A DNA stretch of 37,500 nt from Prorocentrum cordatum (GCA_963575745.1 CAUYUJ010000672.1:1-37500), one strand, 5' to 3'. Positions 9,173 through 19,513 are shown, counted from the first letter of the stretch. A program made the numbers and translations. Notes: a model not told the origin generated them from the sequence alone.

Positions 9173-9326
9173 CTGACTCAAGGGCTCTCTCGCAGAGCGC
9201 TCGGACCAGAAATAACTCCACGGTGTAGCTGGCCGTGCCGACGGGGGCTGTCGAGCACGAGCAGCGGCATCGCCGATCATCTGAGCAGGGACCGACCGTC
9301 CCGGCATTCCTATAGTCCTACCACGA

Positions 9327-9475
9327 AATGTTCTTAGAAACCAAACATGTTCTAAGAACAAAAACAATGTTCTTGGAACATAAACCCGAGGTGATAAAAC
9401 AAGACAGACTCCGCAAGAAAACTTCTAAGAACATTGCGCGGGAACCACAACAAGTTCTTAGGACATTGTTTGGTA
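9327..9475. repeat. Cluster of GTTCTTAGAAC palindromes (in each 890-bp unit)
   Basis: Five copies or variants within 150 bp: TGTTCTTAGAAA, TGTTCTAAGAACA, TGTTCTTGGAACA, TTCTAAGAACA and GTTCTTAGGACA. Equivalent clusters lie at about 10218-10362, 11105-11250 and 12008-12142, with copy-specific point changes. The evenly sized dyads could be protein-binding sites, but this is only inference. Confidence 0.7.
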
Positions 9476-9755
9476 GGGCTATAGGCACGCCGGGACGCTT
9501 CGCCACTGCTTGATCTTCCAAATCTGAGATCTACGCATCGATTGAGCGACGACGACGGCGGCGGCGACGGCGACGACGAAGACCACCGCCACGACGACGG
9601 CGACGGCGACCCTGGGGAAACCAAAAGGTACCGATACCTCTACTCCCAGGGACCTCTCCCAGGGAACGTTCTGGCCAGGATTTCGGAGCGCATTCAACGG
9701 TGGCCACGAGAGCCTCCGAGGAGGCCGAAAAGACGAAACCGGGCAAAGGGTAGCG

Positions 9756-9932
9756 TTAGGTCGGGCATGTCCCCTTGCAGGCAGATTCTGGACGAAAGAT
9801 AAAAATATTCCAACGAAGCAATTCCAAACACATGCCAATACAGTCAACATATAGACGACAAATAATCCCCAGACTATTTTGTTTTACTATGTTTGGAAAT
9901 TCCTCCTGTAGAAGGGACAGGCCCCACTCAAG
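9756..9932. mobile_element. IRE-F copy 1 (inside 890-bp unit 1)
   Basis: Begins TTAG|GTCGGGCATGTCCCC and ends CCTCCTGTAGAAGGGACAGG then CCCCACTCAA. The ends are inverted repeats of about 28 bp. The right subterminal region has AATCCCCAGACTATTTTG, shared by all right ends of the family. The interior is AT-rich and non-coding. Confidence 0.75.
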
Positions 9933-10645
9933 GGCAGCGGCATCGGTACCTCTTCTTTTCCTCTCGGGCGTTGGCAGAATTGGGTTAAAGGGACATGATT
10001 TAGTGACTTGTACTGGGGGACGCCCCCGTCGCCAGCTCCACTTACCGGAACTGCCGTCACCCGAACAAACACCAACTACGGCAAACCTGGTTCAGTGATC
10101 CTGGCCGCAATTTAGGGGCTCCAGGGCCCCACTACTAACCGAGTCCCCTCACCTGGGGTCCTGGCTGTATTGAGCAGGGACCGACCGTCCCGGCATTCCT
10201 ATAGTCCTACCACGTAATGTTCTTAGAACCCAAATATGTTCTAAGAACAAAAACAGTGTTCTTGGAACATAAACCCGAGGTGATAAAACAAGACAGACTC
10301 CGCAAGAAAACTTCTAAGAACATTGCGCGGGAACCACAACAAGTTCTGAGAACATTGTTTGGTAGGGCTATAGGCACGCCGGGAAGCTTCGCCACTGCTT
10401 GATCTTCCACATCTGAGATCTACGCATCGATTGAGCGACGACGACGGCGGCGGCGGCGGCGACGACGACGACGACCACCACGACGACGGCGACGGCGACC
10501 CTGGGGAAACCAAAAGATACCGATACCTCTACTCCCAGGGACCTCTCCCAGGGAACGTTCTGGCCAGGATTTCGGAGCGCATTCAACGGTGGCCACGAGA
10601 GCCTCCGAGGAGGCCGAAAAAGACGAAACCGGGCAAAGGGTAGCG

Positions 10646-10818
10646 TTAGGTCGGGCATGTCCTCTTGCAGGCAGATTCTGGACGAAAGATAAAAAGATTC
10701 CAAAACAATTCCAAACATATCCCAAAACAGTCAACATATATTCGACAAATAATCCCCAGACTATTTTGTTTTACTATGTTTGGAAATTCCTCCTGTAGAA
10801 GGGGCAGGCCCCACTCAA
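10646..10818. mobile_element. IRE-F copy 2 (unit 2)
   Basis: Same element at the same place in the second 890-bp unit, with a few interior changes. It was amplified with the unit and was not inserted independently. Confidence 0.75.
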
Positions 10819-11544
10819 GGGCAGCGGAATCGGTACCTCTTCTTCTCCTCAGGGGCGTTGGCAGAACTGGGTTTAAAGGGACATGGTTTAGTGATTTGTA
10901 TTGGGGGACGCCCCCGTCGCCAATTCCACTAACGGGAAATGCCGTCACCCGAACAAACACCAACTACGGCAAACCTGGTTCAGTGATCCTGGCCGCAATT
11001 TAGGGGCTCCAGGGCCCCACTACTAACCGAGTCCCCTCACCTGGGGTCCTGGCTGTATTGAGCAGGGACCGACCGTCCCGGCATTCCTATAGTCTTACCA
11101 CGAAATGTTCGTAGATAAAGAAAAATTTCTAAGAACGAAAACAATGTTCTTGGACCATAAACCCGATGTGATAAAACAAGACAGACTCCGCCAGACAAGT
11201 TCTAAGAACATTGCGTGGGAACCACAACAGGTTCTTAGAACATTGTTTGGTAGGACTATAGGCACGCCGGGACGCTTCGCCACTGCTTGATCTTCCACAT
11301 CTGAGATCTACGCATCGATTGAGCGACGACGACGGCGGCGGCGACGGCGGCGACGACGACGACCACCACGACGACGGCGACGGCGACGGCGACGGCGACC
11401 CTGGGGAAACCAAAAGGTACCGATACCTCTACTCCCAGGGACCTCTCCCAGGGTGCATTCTGGCCAGGATTTCGGAGCGCATTCAACGGTGGCCACGAGA
11501 GCCTCCGAGGAGGCAGAAAAGACGAAACCGGGCAAAGGGTAGCG

Positions 11545-11720
11545 TTAGGTCGGGCATGTCCCCTTGCAGGCAGATTCTGGACGAAAGATAAAAATATTCC
11601 AACGAAACAATTCCAAACACATGCCAATACAGTCAACATATAGACGACAAATAATCCCCAGACTATTTTGTTTTACTATGTTTGAAAATTCCTCCTGTAG
11701 AAGGGACAGGCCCCACTCAA
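11545..11720. mobile_element. IRE-F copy 3 (unit 3)
   Basis: Same element at the homologous position in the third 890-bp unit. The interior is closest to copy 1. Confidence 0.75.
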
Positions 11721-12438
11721 GGGCAGCGGCATCGGTACCTCTTCTTTTCCTCTCGGGCGTTGGTAGAATTGGGTTAAAGGGACATGATTTAGTGACTTGT
11801 ACTGGGGGACGCCCCCATCGCCAGCTCCACTTACCGGAGCTGCCGTCACCCGAACAAACACCAACTACGGCAAACCTGGTTCAGTGATCCTGGCCGCAAT
11901 TTAGGGGCTCCAGGGCCCCACTACTAACCGGGTCCCCTCACCTGGGGTCCTGGCTGTATTGAGCAGGGACCGACCGTCCCGGCATTCCTATAATCCTACC
12001 ACGAAATGTTCTTAGAACACAAATGTTCTAATAACAAAAACCGTGTTCTGGGATCATAAACCCGATGTGATAAAACAAGACAGACTCCGCCAGACAAGTT
12101 CTAAGAACATTGCGTGGGAACCACAACAGGTTCTTAGAACATTGTTTGGTAGGGCTATAGGCACGCCAGGACGCTTCGCCACTGCTTGATCTTCCACATC
12201 TGAGATCTACGCATCGATCGAGCGACAACGACGGCGGCGGCGACGGTGACGGCGACGACGACCACCACAACGACGGCGACGGCGACGGCGACGCTGGGGA
12301 AACCAAAAGGTACCGATACCTCTACTCCCCGGGACCTCTCCCAGGGTGCGTTCTGGCCAGGATGTCGGAGCGCTTTCAACGGTGGCCACGAGAGCCTCCG
12401 AGGAGGCCGGAAAAGACGAAAACTGGCAAAGGGTAGCG

Positions 12439-12610
12439 TTAGGTCAGGCATGTCCCTTGCACGCAGACTTTGGACGAAAGATAAACAGATCCCAAAACAA
12501 TTCCAAACACATGCCAATACAGTCAACATATAGACGACAAATAATCCCCAGACTATTTTGTTTTACTATGTTTGAAAATTCCTCCTGTACAAGGGATAGG
12601 CCCCACTCAA
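12439..12610. mobile_element. IRE-F copy 4 (unit 4)
   Basis: Homologous position in the fourth unit. The left end is slightly decayed (GTCAGGCATGTCCCTTGC). Confidence 0.75.
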
Positions 12611-12842
12611 GGGCAGCGGTATCGGTACCTCTTCTTTTCCTCTCGGGCGTTGGCAGAACTGGGTTTCAAAGGACATGATTTAGTGATTTGTACTGGGGGA
12701 TGCCCCCGTCGCCAGTTCCACTAACCGGAACTGCCGTCACCCGAACAAACACCAGCTACGGCAAACCTGGTTCAGTGATCCTGGCCGCAATTTAGGGGCT
12801 CCAGGGCCCCACTACTAACCGGGTCCCCTCACCTGGGGTCCT

Positions 12843-13215
12843 GTCTTCCTCATCTGTACGCATCGATCGAGCGACGACGACGGCAGCGGCGACGGCGACG
12901 ACGACGACCACCACGACGACGGCGACAACGACGGCGACCCTGGGGAAACCAAAAGGTTCTTAGAGCATTGTTTGGTAGGGCTATAGTCGGGTCGGGCGAA
13001 AGGGGGGGATAGCAAAGGGGGGGTTTGAGAATCAGCTCCTGTAGCTGATTTTCCCGGCGCCTCCCGGCGCCAGAGGCGGCTATGTATCAAGGAATGGGCC
13101 CCTCGGCGAAGCCGAAACCAGCTGCATGCAGCAAATTCCAAACTCCCCCCCCTTTCCCAATCCCCCCCTTTCGTCCGGCCCGATCTAGGCGAGCCAGGCG
13201 CTTCGCCACTGCCTG
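12843..13215 (+). repeat. Rearranged fifth copy of the 890-bp unit
   Basis: The sequence jumps from CCTGGGGTCCTG straight to the GAC microsatellite and CCTGGGGAAACCAAAAGG segment (to about 12955). It then returns to TTAGAGCATTGTTTGGTAGG, which normally lies before the microsatellite. After IRE-G at 12987-13185 it continues with GCTTCGCCACTGCCTGA. The order is permuted compared with units 1-4, so this copy has suffered a deletion or recombination. Confidence 0.7.
12987..13185. mobile_element. IRE-G: 199-bp TIR element with filled/empty site evidence
   Basis: The ends TCGGGTCGGGCGAAAGGGGG and, on the opposite strand, GATCGGGCCGGACGAAAGGG are inverted repeats of about 30 bp. It interrupts the GGGCTATAG|GCACGCC site that is intact in units 1-4, and TAG is present on both sides (12984-12986 and 13186-13188). 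The interior holds hairpin-prone words such as CAGCTCCTGTAGCTG and GGCGCCTCCCGGCGCC. There is no coding capacity. Confidence 0.8.
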
Positions 13216-13668
13216 ACCCCCGGAGACCCCGGCCGGAGCCTCTCGGGGATCTTCTGACCCGGGTCATTCCAGACCAGGGTCAGCGGGAAACCAAAAACTG
13301 CAACGCAGGAAAAAAACAAAAAAAACTGCAACGCAGGTCTTCGCAAACCCGGGTCAGCCAATAGGCGCGGCCGCCTCGCGGCCACGAGCGGCTCGCTGAC
13401 CCAGGTCAGCCAGAGGGGGTTTTCGCAGGATCCTGCAGGATCCGGTGCCGTGGCCGACCCCCGTCTGCATTGACCCCCGTCTCGAGGCTCCCGAGCCTCG
13501 CCCTTCGTGCCCTTCTCGCCGGCGGCGGCCGGCAGCTGCAGGCACAGCCACTCCCGCCGCGTCGCCGACACCACGGAGGCGCGCGGGCCCTGGCCCTCGG
13601 CCGCGGCGGGGCTCGCCTCGGGCGCCGGCGGCGGCCGCGCGCGGGCGAGTGCTGCAGCTCGGCGGCAG
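13216..13668. other. GC-rich anonymous region
   Basis: Contains a short direct duplication (AAAAACTGCAACGCAGG twice, about 13295-13338) and several GACCCGGGTCA and GACCCAGGTCAG dyads. The 13500-13668 part is extremely GC-rich with open frames on both strands. No gene is supported. Confidence 0.4.
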
Positions 13669-13955
13669 GAGGAGGAGGAGGAGGAGGAGGAGGCGGAGGA
13701 CTATCGAGGAGGAGGAGGAGGACTATCGAGGAGGAGGAGGCGGAGGAGGAGGAGGAGGACTATCGAGGAGAAGGAGGAGGAGGAGGAGGAGGAGGAGGAC
13801 TATCGAGGAGGAGGAGGAGGACTATCGAGGAGGAGGAGGCGGACGAGGAGGAGGAGGAGGAGGAGGAGGAAGAGGAGGACTATCGAGGAGGAGGAGGAGG
13901 AGGAGGACTATCGAGGAGGAGGAGGAGGAAGACTATCGAGGAGGAGGAGGAGGAG
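13669..13955 (+). repeat. (GGA)n tract with GGACTATCGAGG interruptions
   Basis: A GGA-trinucleotide tract of about 285 bp, punctuated about ten times by GGACTATCGAGGA. It abuts the 3' end of the minus-strand LINE. On the LINE strand it reads (CTC)n with CGATAGTCC, so it could be the target microsatellite, the element's own simple-repeat tail, or both. Confidence 0.9.
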
Positions 13956-14051
13956 CGCACCGCCTCAAGGGAGCCCGTCCGGGGGCCAGTGTCCGCTTCC
14001 CCTCATGGGGGCTATAACCAAACACTCAAGGAATCATACATCGCCCACAAG

Positions 14052-15325
14052 CTAGCCGGAGAGCGTCGCACGAGCACGAGCCGACCGTCTTGCGATCGCT
14101 CTGGCGCGAGCTCGGATCATGCTCTCGACTCCGTCGGGGCCTTGGCGATCCTGTATCCGGAGTGTGTTGTAAACAGAGAGAAGGATATCATGCATCAGGA
14201 GACAAGCGTGCAGCCCCTCCATCGTTAGAGAGCTAAGATCATGTACAAAAATGCGTCGCGAGAAGTCCCATTGAGGATAGCAACGGGGAAGGGGGCGGAA
14301 CAGACGACACAAGAGGGAGACAACGAGGGGGCAACTAAAATAATGATCGATCCTGTCTCCCGCCTCCACGCCGCAGCCAAACCTGCACGGTCGTGTGCAC
14401 ATCCTGTACCTGCGTGTGGTCGGCCATCCATTGCACACAGACTTAAGGATGGCAGTGCAAACGAATGGCCCGAACTTCTGGGAGGCGAGTTTCATATTTA
14501 AAATTACACGTTCGGCAACAGGCATGGGGGCCCCAGGGAGAAAATAACGAATCCTAGGAAGCAGGAGACTGGCAGCGCTGGGGAGGTTCAGAAGTCGAGC
14601 AAGACATGTCGTAACCTTCGCCTGGACGTCGGGGATCTCCTCTTGGCCTAGCTCTGGGCTCATGCTGACGATGCTGTTGTAATGTTGGATCATGTTGTAT
14701 GTGATACTCGATTCAAGCCAGTCTCGATGACGAGGGATTGCCAGAACATCAACATCATAATGCCGTATACGATGATAACGGGCCTGGGCGTCACCAAACC
14801 CACGACTGTTGGCAGCAGCGCGGAACATGGCAGCACGACAGCTCGGAGACAGGGCTCGGGGAACCACCCGAATACCCAAAGAGTCAATCTGCCGCAGAAG
14901 GTTAGAAGGTACAGCATGATAAGGGCCCGCTGTGAATCGTTGCAAACAGATGTGCTCGGCGTCGTGGATGCTCTTGGGGACGGGGTACAGTTGGCTGACA
15001 TGAGAGAGCACAGGGAAAGCAAACACATGATATGCCTGTATATTCTGCGCCATGCTCAGCCGGAGGCTCCTTACATGCGAGGTCCTCTGGAGAAATTTTC
15101 GACGAGGGCCCGACCAAGATTTCTCCAATCCTCCAGGCCCAACATACACGCCCAAATACTTACCGCAACGTGAAACTGTCATGCTCCGAATTCGTAGGTG
15201 CAGTTTCCGGAAAGTTTTTACGATGTCCTGGGTGTCAATGTCTCTCACAAATACAACGCAACACTTCTGAAGGTTCAAGACAAGGCCAGATACGATTGCA
15301 GTCTGACAAAACCATAACAATACGA
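14052..15325 (-). pseudogene. LINE polyprotein fragment, C-terminal half (RT thumb and CCHC zinc motif)
   Basis: This frame is open from 15524 to a stop at 14052. Its first 65-70 codons are the shadow of the RT frame, and the true continuation starts at about 15325. Residue numbers count from the 15524 start. SGLVLNLQKCCVVF (79-92) follows motif C in LINE RTs. KYLGVYVGPGG (122-132) matches the 'YLG' motif. The later part has C380-x3-C384-x9-H394-x3-C398 (CRFGC, HYFSC), a zinc-binding motif usual near the C terminus of such proteins. The Arg-rich end (RARARAIARR) precedes the stop. The frame is displaced by one base from the upstream half, consistent with a single small indel at 15300-15325. 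No other break is seen. Confidence 0.8.
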
Positions 15326-16897
15326 CTGGCACCGAGACGAACAAAATTCCCTGAACATACGCCAACGTCGTCAGCAAATGCAAGAGAGCGACCCGGATGA
15401 ACATCGATACGACGCTGGAGTCCTCGAAGGATGGGATCGAAGCAAAACAAACATAACAATCCAGATAATGGACAACCTTGCTTGACTCCGCGGGTGATCC
15501 AGTAGCCAGGGTGCCGTCCTCCACCGAACAGCACCTCTACGTAAATGTCCAAGTAAAGATTCTGCACGGCGCGAACGATGTACGCCGGAACGCCCATCCC
15601 CCTCAGCGAGTCGATCATCCAACGGTGTGAGATCGATGGGAAAGCAGCCTTCAGGTCCAGAAGAATAACCCCCGAATCCTTCATATCTCGGTGGCAGGCC
15701 CACTCCAACAACCAAGATTCAAGCTGTACGATGTTGTCCAGCATGTTGCGCCTCTTGATGAATCCGCGCTGCGTGTGCACAGTAGAATACTGCGCCTGCT
15801 TCATGAAAGGTACGGCTAAGCACGCGGACAGCACCTTGTTATCAGTGTTGGACAACGTGAGGGTCCTGGCCTGGGAGGGGGAAAGCACGCACTCAGGGCC
15901 AACGCTATCCACATCAATTTTGGGAGGGAAAACAACAATTCCATTGTTGAGTCCACGTGGCAACGAGGAGCCAGCCAGCATAGCGCAGTAAGCGCCGTAG
16001 AGGGCCCTGCGTGCAATCTCTCCTCCTAGGCGCCATCCACTGTACGGGACTCCGTCGGGTCCAGCAGCAGTGTCCTTCGACTTACTCCCTAGGACGCCGT
16101 AGAACTCATCCTCCGAGAGCGTCCAGAGAATACCGGGTGCCACGGACTGCACCTCTGCCATGAGTTCGTGCCAGACACTGCCGTAGAGAGGGTCCTGGGA
16201 CGCATCATCGGCTGAGTGGACAGGCCCCCAGAATGCAGCCAGATTGCGAGCGCTCTCTTCGATGCTGATGGGCTGTTTGGTGGTGGGGTCCCCAACGCTA
16301 TAAGTGGCAAGCTTGCGACGCTTAGGTGACCAGGACTTTAACAACGCATGCAGTCGAGAGCACGCTGGGTCGTCGTGCCGATGCAAAGAGGCGCACTTCT
16401 TCGGCAATGCGGACTGCGGGCTAATCTCCAAGAGCGCATCCATAAGCATATCGGAGCTCTTCTCAGCTAAGAAATTGTGAAATCCAACATAATCTACGAA
16501 AATATGCCGTGCATCGTCGTAAAACCAGCGGAGGTCTGGGACAGCATCGCAACATGCACGCGTAAAACTATGCTTCCCACACCTGTGCATACGCATGAGA
16601 CGAAGACAAACTGCGATCACTTCCTTGTTCGTGCGAGCACCGTACAAGAACATGCGACGAGTGAGGGCGTCCTTCGCAGCGTACATCGCACCCTTGACAT
16701 CGCGGAGGGCTTCGAGGGGGTCAGCGGGGAGGCCAACCTCCATCAAAATAGCATCCGTGATAGTCCCGAACTCGGGATGCTCCGTGACCCATCGCGGTAA
16801 AGACGGAGCTCGCACACCACCTGACGAGAGCTGCACGTATACTGGCACGTGGTCGGAGGGAGTCGAAAGATCATGAGCAACCCCAATGGTGCCAGAA
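15300..16897 (-). pseudogene. LINE polyprotein fragment, N-terminal half (EN end and RT motifs A-C)
   Basis: The open frame runs from 17118 to a stop at 15235. Upstream of about 16897 it translates simple repeat (a poly-Pro run), and downstream of about 15300 it is out of frame, so the authentic part is about 16897-15300. Residue numbers count from the 17118 start. TPSDHVPVYV (87-96) is the SDH motif closing the endonuclease. AAGPDGVPYSGW (351-362) is the RT entry motif. LLDLKAAFPS (486-495) is motif A with the catalytic Asp. GVKQGCPLSGLL (544-555) is motif B. LAFADDVGV (579-587) is motif C with the paired Asp. All three catalytic Asp are present. The spacing is normal for a LINE RT, so the domain decayed recently. 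Family membership is clear; the clade is not assigned. Confidence 0.85.
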
Positions 16898-16941
16898 CCA
16901 GGAGGAGGAGGAGGAGGAGGAGGAGGAGGAGGAGGAGGAGC
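16898..16941 (+). repeat. (GGA)n tract at the LINE 5' junction
   Basis: About 14 GGA units, uninterrupted. On the LINE strand this is (TCC)n lying exactly where the endonuclease domain is cut off. With the tract at 13669-13955 it brackets the element. Confidence 0.9.
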
Positions 16942-16974
16942 AGGAGGATAGCGGTTGCCACGTCTCCGGCCCTC

Positions 16975-17225
16975 GGGAGCCGTCTTGGGGGCGGCCTGAG
17001 GGCCTCGAGGGTCTCTTGGGGGCCTCTTGGGGGCCTCTTGGCGCCTCCTGCGGACATCTTGGGGCGGAAGGCTTGGATTTTCCGCTCGTGCTCCTTCGCT
17101 CGGGCCCCCCGTGGGCATGTCTTTGGGCCCTCACGGGCGCCTCTGGGGCCGTCTTGGAATCCTCTTGGGCCGTCTGGGGGCTCTCCTGGGAGCCTCTTGG
17201 GCCGTCTTCGGGTAGGTTTTGAGCG
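16975..17225 (-). repeat. CCAAGA/GGCCTC minisatellite
   Basis: On the plus strand, degenerate 9-12 bp units of CTTGGGGGCCT and CTTGGGCCGTC. On the minus strand this is the same CCAAGAGGCC minisatellite found at 25040-27155. There, too, the array ends in a (CTC)n tract, so the LINE seems to sit in such a module. Confidence 0.75.
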
Positions 17226-17492
17226 GGTGCTAGGCGGGGGCGGCGGCGGCGGCGGCTGCTGCGCCGGGCGCAAGGACGATGGCGGCGGTGGAGGCGACGA
17301 GGCTACCATGAAGATACAATAAACACTGATAGTAAGGATGCGCGGTAAGAATGCAAGGCCCCTTGGACGCCCACGTCAAAGCTTTTCGAGCGAGACTAAC
17401 CATCGATAGTGGGTAAGGATGGACAGAAGAGGCACAGATGCAAGGGTCCCCTTGGGAAGGTGACCCATCCTCAGTACCTGCTTCGACTGTAG

Positions 17493-17674
17493 GGTTGTGT
17501 CGGGCACGTCCTCATAGAGGCGGATTCTGGAAGAACATGAAACGGATTCTGGAAGAACATGAAAAATAGTCAAACATATTCAAACAAAATCGGACTTAGC
17601 AGAAGAATCGTCCGCAGACTAGGTTTGGCTTGTTGTTGAATATTCCCACTGAAGAGGGACATGCCCGACTTCAC
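17493..17674. mobile_element. IRE-F copy 5
   Basis: Left end GTCGGGCACGTCCTCATAGA. Right end GAAGAGGGACATGCCCGACT, preceded by the family motif GTCCGCAGACTAGG. A 20-bp stretch (CGGATTCTGGAAGAACATGA) is duplicated in tandem just inside the left end. About 180 bp, non-coding. Confidence 0.75.
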
Positions 17675-18154
17675 TGTGGGGGGTCCTGAAGGCTTTGTTG
17701 TGTCGCTCTCGGGCTCCTGGGGCGCCCTGGGCAACAGGTCCCGGGAGAGGAAGGTCCCCCCAGAGCTCAGGGGCCGCTTCCACCAGGACCTGGGGCCTGG
17801 GATTAGGTCGGGCATGCCCCCCTACAGGCGGATTTTGGCAGAAAACTAGAAACACACATACAAGTGGCACGTGTGTGCCCAGGCTCATACAACAAAAACT
17901 GACAGGGCGTTTGAAGCAGGAAGACACCACGACTGCAGGATCGGAGATGGAGAAGGGGAAGCTGGGGCGGCGCCGCCAGGGCGTGCCTAAGAGAAGGGGA
18001 AGAGGCAGGAGGCGAACGCAGAAGAATCTAGGATCGAGGTCGCACTCGAGCGCAAGTGGGGTAGCCACACCTTGCGATGTGCGTACCAAGGCCCCCCAGG
18101 AAACCTCAGGAGGCCCGACTTGGATACCGGAAGAGGCTCCAGGAGGCCCCGGGA

Positions 18155-18290
18155 TTGTGAGTGTTGTGTGTGTGTGATGTGTGCTCTGTGTTGTGCGTGT
18201 TTTCTGTGCGTTGTAGGTGTTGTGTGTGTTATGTTTGTCTAGTGTGTGATGTGTTGGGTGTGCTTTGTGTCTCTGTGTGTGCATGTAGTT
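18155..18290 (+). repeat. GT-rich low-complexity tract
   Basis: TGTGTGTGTGATGTGTGCTC-like sequence rich in TGTG and TTGTG for about 135 bp. It precedes the minisatellite. An expansion of a TG-rich seed is plausible. Confidence 0.75.
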
Positions 18291-18540
18291 CTGAGGCCCC
18301 AGGAGGCCCCAGGAGGCCCCAGGCGGCCTCAGGAGGCCCCAGAAGACCCCAGGAGGCTCCAGGAGGCCCCAAGAGGCTCCAGGAGGCCGCAGGAGGCCCC
18401 GCCCCAGGAGGTTCCAGGAGACCCCCAGGAGGCTCCGAGGCGGGGTCTGGGGTACCAGAAGGTACAGAAAGCCCCAGGAGGCCCCAGGAGGTTCCAGGAA
18501 GCTTCCAAGAGGCTCCGAGGCGGGGTCTGGGGTACCAGAA
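18290..18540 (+). repeat. AGGAGGCCCC minisatellite
   Basis: About 20 units of 9-10 bp (CCAGGAGGCC, CCAGGAGGTT and similar). A longer element, GAGGCGGGGTCTGGGGTACC then AGAAGGTAC, recurs at about 18436 and 18518. Minus-strand frames over this tract are repeat translations. Confidence 0.85.
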
Positions 18541-18950
18541 GGTACGTCGGGGCTCGATTTTGGGAGGATGTCTCAGGCGAAATCGCCATTCTCTGAGAAT
18601 CGGGGTCAAAATCATTGAAATTACAATGCGTTTTTGAAGGTGTTATGTTAGAATGTTGGTTGAAAGTCCCATGTGTTTTTGGACCCTGACGTCACGATCT
18701 GCGTGAGGGGTACCACCGATTTTCAGAATTTCGAAGATGTCCCTAGCGAAACGGCCAGACAAATCGCGAACGCCGCTTTCAATTAATCGGCTCTGAGCTC
18801 TACTCCCTCGGAGAGGTGCGTATGATAATATATATGTATAGATAGATAGATACACCTATTTATTTTATATGTAAATACTACAGAATCGTCCCCATACTAT
18901 GTTTTGACTATTTTGGATATTCCTCCTATAGAGGGACGCGCCCGACGTAA

Positions 18951-19513
18951 GCCTGAAACCCATTTCCCCACATGCAAGGCGACGAAGGCGCCGATTTCTG
19001 CTGTGTAGCGCATTTTCCGGCAGATCCGCGGTGGCGTATCCAGGCAGCAGAACTGGTAAAGAGATGCCTGCGTTCGTGCTGGCGAGGTCGCACTCAGCTT
19101 ACACGTGTGACTTTCATTCATCGGCGGCGAGCGGGGGGCGGAAGTGAGAAGGAGAAGGCCCTCTCAGAAGGCGGCGGGACTTCTCAGAAGCCCTCGCGCC
19201 TTCTGAGAAGTTTTCTGTGTCTTCGAGGACGGCTTCGAACACCTCTCCTGGCAGGATTCCCCACGAGCAGGAGAGGCTAACAACCAAAAGGAGCAATCGC
19301 GGGAAGGACGGGCGAGGAGAAGGAGGCGGAGGCCGCAGCGTGCAGGAACGCCTGGGGAATACACGGGCCGCGAGATCCTGTCATGCGCGAACCAGCCTCC
19401 GAACCTCCATCGTGTTCAAACTCCCCTCAGGTCCACAAGAGTCCGAAGCCGTGATTCCTTCGCGGCGTGGCTCCCCAAATTTGGACGCCCGGAGAAAGTA
19501 CGAAGAAAATGGG
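18951..19513. other. Anonymous region
   Basis: A triplet of TTCTCAGAAGGC-, TTCTCAGAAGCC- and CTTCTGAGAAG-like words at about 19160-19215 forms small direct and inverted repeats. No gene is recognised. Confidence 0.35.

Larger units (their letters stand above)
9283..12842 (+). repeat. Four tandem copies of an ~890-bp unit
   Basis: Unit starts (GAGCAGGGACCGACCGTCCC) are at 9283, 10172, 11060 and 11961, giving periods of 889, 888 and 901 bp. The fourth copy ends at about 12842. Each unit has the same order. First comes a cluster of GTTCTTAGAAC-type palindromes, then ACATTGTTTGGTAGGGCTAT. A GAC/GGC microsatellite follows (length-variable, which explains the period differences), then CCTGGGGAAACCAAAAGGTA and an IRE-F element. 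The last part is a GGACGCCCCCGTCGCCA-containing stretch and a GGGGCTCCAGGGCCCC palindrome. Conserved minus-strand frames of 60-125 codons recur in every copy, but they run through the microsatellite and are not taken as genes. Confidence 0.95.
13956..16897 (-). mobile_element. 5'-truncated LINE (non-LTR) retrotransposon
   Basis: This minus-strand retroelement holds the very end of an endonuclease/exonuclease/phosphatase-type endonuclease domain, a reverse transcriptase and a C-terminal CCHC zinc motif. That layout is expected of single-ORF LINEs, which nick the target DNA and copy their RNA in place. It is truncated at 16897, where a (GGA)n tract (16898-16941) replaces the rest of the endonuclease. 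Its 3' side, 13956-14051, is about 95 bp without a poly-A tail and runs into another (GGA)n tract. A frameshift at about 15300-15325 splits the ORF. It is inactive as it stands. Confidence 0.85.
17803..18950. mobile_element. IRE-F copy 6: large copy carrying a minisatellite
   Basis: The left end TTAG|GTCGGGCATGCCCCCC is followed by the subterminal CAGGCGGATTTTGG. The right end is CCTCCTATAGAGGGACGCGC then CCGACGTAA, preceded by ATCGTCCCCATACTATG, as in the small copies. The ends are inverted and about 1.15 kb apart. Between them are a GT-rich stretch (about 18155-18290) and an AGGAGGCCCC minisatellite (18290-18540). It could instead be two solo ends that happen to face each other. Confidence 0.55.

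Noticed and set aside
9318-12306. Conserved 60-125-codon frames repeated in every 890-bp unit
   Set aside because: Conservation reflects recent tandem duplication. The frames run through the GAC microsatellite and change length with it.
13470-14228. Acidic Glu-rich protein
   Set aside because: The Glu/Arg/Gly runs are the (GGA)n tract in different frames.
14682-15173. Plus-strand open frame of 163 codons
   Set aside because: It is antisense to the LINE reverse transcriptase, whose motifs are on the minus strand.
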